NCBI GenBank assembly: GCA_900768995.1
Contig: CAAGEZ010000062.1
Coordinates: 1 to 60,563, forward strand
Direction of reading: 5' to 3'
Length of the DNA: 60,563 nt
DNA from: Oscillospiraceae bacterium
Lineage (GTDB): Bacteria > Bacillota > Clostridia > Oscillospirales > Ruminococcaceae
Below, one piece after another: positions 59,229 through 60,563 of this stretch (within the stretch, counting starts at the first letter, position 1; each line of letters opens with the position of its first letter). The translations under genes were made by a program, and so were the position numbers. A model generated the notes under the pieces. It saw only the letters and a list, made by a program, of their open reading frames with translations, was not told where the DNA came from and did not search any database.

Positions 59229-59897
59229 ATGCCATTTTCACCAAGCACACTTGATTTTCTGTTTGAGAACAGGCTGAACGACAGCAAAAGCTGGTTCAAT
59301 GAGCATCGTGATGACTACAATAACTATGTAGCAAGGCCTTTCAATGATTTCACCGAGGCACTCACTCCCGCAATGCAGAACATCGACAGTCTCATCTCCC
59401 ACATACGTGTTTCACGAATTTACAGAGACGCAAGATATGCCCGTGGCAAGTCGATTTTCAGGGAAAATATGTGGTGTACATTCAGCAGAACACACGATCT
59501 TTACAGATCCCTGCCCTCATTCTACTTTGAGATATCCGGAAACGGCTTTGACTACGGCTGCGGCTACTACATTGCAACCACCGAGTCAATGAATGACCTG
59601 CGCAGCCTTATCCTGAATGACAGCCCGTATTTCACAGCCGCCCTTGAAGCTTTTGAGGTCCAGAGCACATTCGACCTTTACGGCGATATGTACAAGCGTG
59701 ACAGATATCCCGCTGAGAGCGATACAAAGAAAAACTGGCTCAACCGAAAAACTATCGGCATTTCCGCCCGGAGCAAGGACTGGGAGCTTCTGTTCTCAGA
59801 CAGACTTGCGGACAAGATCGCTGCTGATTTTGAGTCTGTTGCACCAATATATGACCTATTTTTGAAAGCCGAGGAATTTTCTGCGGAGAATAAATGA
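59229..59897 (+). CDS. DUF2461-family protein
   Basis: The 222-residue protein fits DUF2461: the N-terminal FSPSTLDFLFENRLNDSKSWFNEHRDDY, RVSRIYRDARYARGKSIFRENMWCTFSR (about 58-86) and SFYFEISGNGFDYGCGYYIAT (about 97-117) are the family's typical stretches. No biochemical function is established that I know of. CGGAGG lies 10 bp before the ATG. The only visible upstream promoter on this strand is at 58977, on the far side of the tRNA. Confidence 0.9.
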   Translation: MPFSPSTLDFLFENRLNDSKSWFNEHRDDYNNYVARPFNDFTEALTPAMQNIDSLISHIRVSRIYRDARYARGKSIFRENMWCTFSRTHDLYRSLPSFYFEISGNGFDYGCGYYIATTESMNDLRSLILNDSPYFTAALEAFEVQSTFDLYGDMYKRDRYPAESDTKKNWLNRKTIGISARSKDWELLFSDRLADKIAADFESVAPIYDLFLKAEEFSAENK

Positions 59898-59928
59898 TTT
59901 TTTTGCCCTGCATTTCTGCGGGGCATCT

Positions 59929-60378
59929 TCATTCTTTCTCCAGCTTTTCAAAAAGCTTTTCGCAGCCGAGGCTTATATCGGCATATGTTTCCGCAAAATT
60001 CCCCGTGTACCAAGGGTCGGCAACTTCTTTGGACAAGTCGGCAAAGGTCATCAGCTTGTAAATTTTATCGCTGCCGCCAAGGATACGCTGCATATTTCTG
60101 ATGTTGGCTGTATCCATTCCGATGATGTAGTCGTAATAGCCGCCGTCTGCTTTTGTGAGCTGCCTTGCACGGTGGGGCACAAGTGGGATATTGTGCCTTT
60201 TCAGCTCATTTACGGTGCCGTGATGGGGCGGGTTTCCTATCTCCTCCGTGCTTGTTGCCGCAGAGTCTATCTCAAAGCGGCAAGCTGCACCGTTCTTATT
60301 TACTATGTGCTGAAAAACGCTCTGCGCCATTGTGCTTCGGCAGATATTGCCGTGGCACACGAAAAGTATTTTTATCAT
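59929..60378 (-). CDS. Low-molecular-weight protein tyrosine phosphatase
   Basis: The 149-residue protein has the catalytic P-loop VCHGNICRS (residues 7-15, Cys8 and Arg14), PHRARQL near 72 and the general-acid region VADPWYTG near 120. The start ATG 60378 follows AAAGGA by 8 bp; longer in-frame starts run into the repeat element upstream. The P-loop has His-Gly-Asn-Ile-Cys between the catalytic Cys and Arg, as in most bacterial members. A weak hairpin (GCCCTGCA/TGCGGGGC near 59905) lies after the stop but lacks a T run on this strand. Confidence 0.93.
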   Translation of the reverse strand: MIKILFVCHGNICRSTMAQSVFQHIVNKNGAACRFEIDSAATSTEEIGNPPHHGTVNELKRHNIPLVPHRARQLTKADGGYYDYIIGMDTANIRNMQRILGGSDKIYKLMTFADLSKEVADPWYTGNFAETYADISLGCEKLFEKLEKE

Positions 60379-60452
60379 TTTGGTTTTCCTTTCAAATTTT
60401 TCGACTGAATGTGAATAGGTAATATTGCAATTAGAACCTGTCTTCATAAGAA

Positions 60453-60563
60453 ATGTGTGCGGATTTTCGAGCATAATTTTGTTGCAGACAAGGCAAAAAT
60501 CCGCAGGCGGGCTGTCGCCCGGCAAGAATTTTTAACGCAGTCTGCGGCAAAATTTGCCGAAAA
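60453..60563. repeat. Divergent relative of the nested-hairpin element (runs off the window)
   Basis: It keeps the core order of the 164-bp copies: CAAGGC (60489-60494), CCGCAG (60501-60506) and TAACGCAG (60533-60540). An outer stem pairs 60475-60489 with 60540-60554 (15 bp, two G-U), TTTTCG (60464-60469) with CGAAAA (60558-60563), and an apical CGGGC/GCCCG hairpin (60508-60512, 60517-60521) replaces the 24-nt loop. The left limit is uncertain and the right end is cut by the window. Confidence 0.6.

Noticed and set aside
1..60563. CRISPR array, prophage or integrative element
   Set aside because: I found no regularly spaced direct repeats, no integrase, phage structural or conjugation genes.

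Overview
The window looks like chromosomal DNA of a Gram-positive anaerobe of the Clostridia, most likely a Ruminococcus-like member of the Oscillospiraceae (inference). The reasons are strong AGGAGG-type ribosome binding sites, consensus TTGACA/TATAAT promoters, a lysine riboswitch and a T-box, the Firmicutes order phoH-ybeY-dgkA-era-yqzL-recO, a sepF/ylmH/divIVA division cluster, split transketolase genes and several plant-polysaccharide glycoside hydrolases. There is no sign of a prophage, a CRISPR array or a transposase gene.

Layout. 1-360 holds tandem minus-strand promoters and a leader that probably feed an rRNA operon just outside the left edge. 508-5853 is a minus-strand cluster: queA (with an unusual N-terminal extension), a small membrane protein, tgt, a HAD phosphatase and an acyl-CoA synthetase. 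5926-9574 is the lysine riboswitch-controlled asd-GNAT-dapA-dapB operon. 9634-11076 holds a SMI1/KNR4 protein and an unknown gene. 11200-12553 is minD-mgsA behind a structured leader with a predicted pseudoknot. 12573-15981 is T-box-controlled hisS-aspS. 16049-22333 is the minus-strand phoH to mutS2 operon. 22449-31070 is a set of short units: a secreted LRR protein, citrate synthase, GNAT, GtrA, a divergent HxlR/nitroreductase pair, a membrane-anchored unknown, a GH13 enzyme fused to a DUF1653-like domain, and a small membrane protein. 31125-49032 is an 18-kb minus-strand string of 16 genes: ylbF-like, mutS, mutL, miaA, hfq, an HlyD-like protein, yggS, sepF, ylmH, divIVA, ileS, lspA, an RluD-type synthase, a HAD hydrolase and the two transketolase halves. 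49176-52751 is a polysaccharide locus (AraC, GH43, GH5). 53103-58890 holds a lipoprotein and a MacAB-like exporter operon with an extra lipoprotein. 59018-60378 holds tRNA-Arg(CCG), a DUF2461 protein and a low-molecular-weight phosphatase.

The most notable observation is a 164-bp element present twice with identical length (38042-38205 and 52851-53014). By hand alignment the copies differ at 24 positions, and 18 of these form nine compensatory base-pair changes in one long nested hairpin, while loops and junctions are unchanged. A divergent relative with the same core motifs starts near 60453 and runs off the window. All three lie in the same orientation upstream of minus-strand genes. This points to selection on, or templated maintenance of, a folded RNA or DNA hairpin family that I do not recognise. 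The second candidate for an undescribed element is the minD-mgsA leader, with three tandem hairpins and a loop that can pair with sequence next to the ribosome binding site.

All family assignments come from reading motifs; no database search was run.
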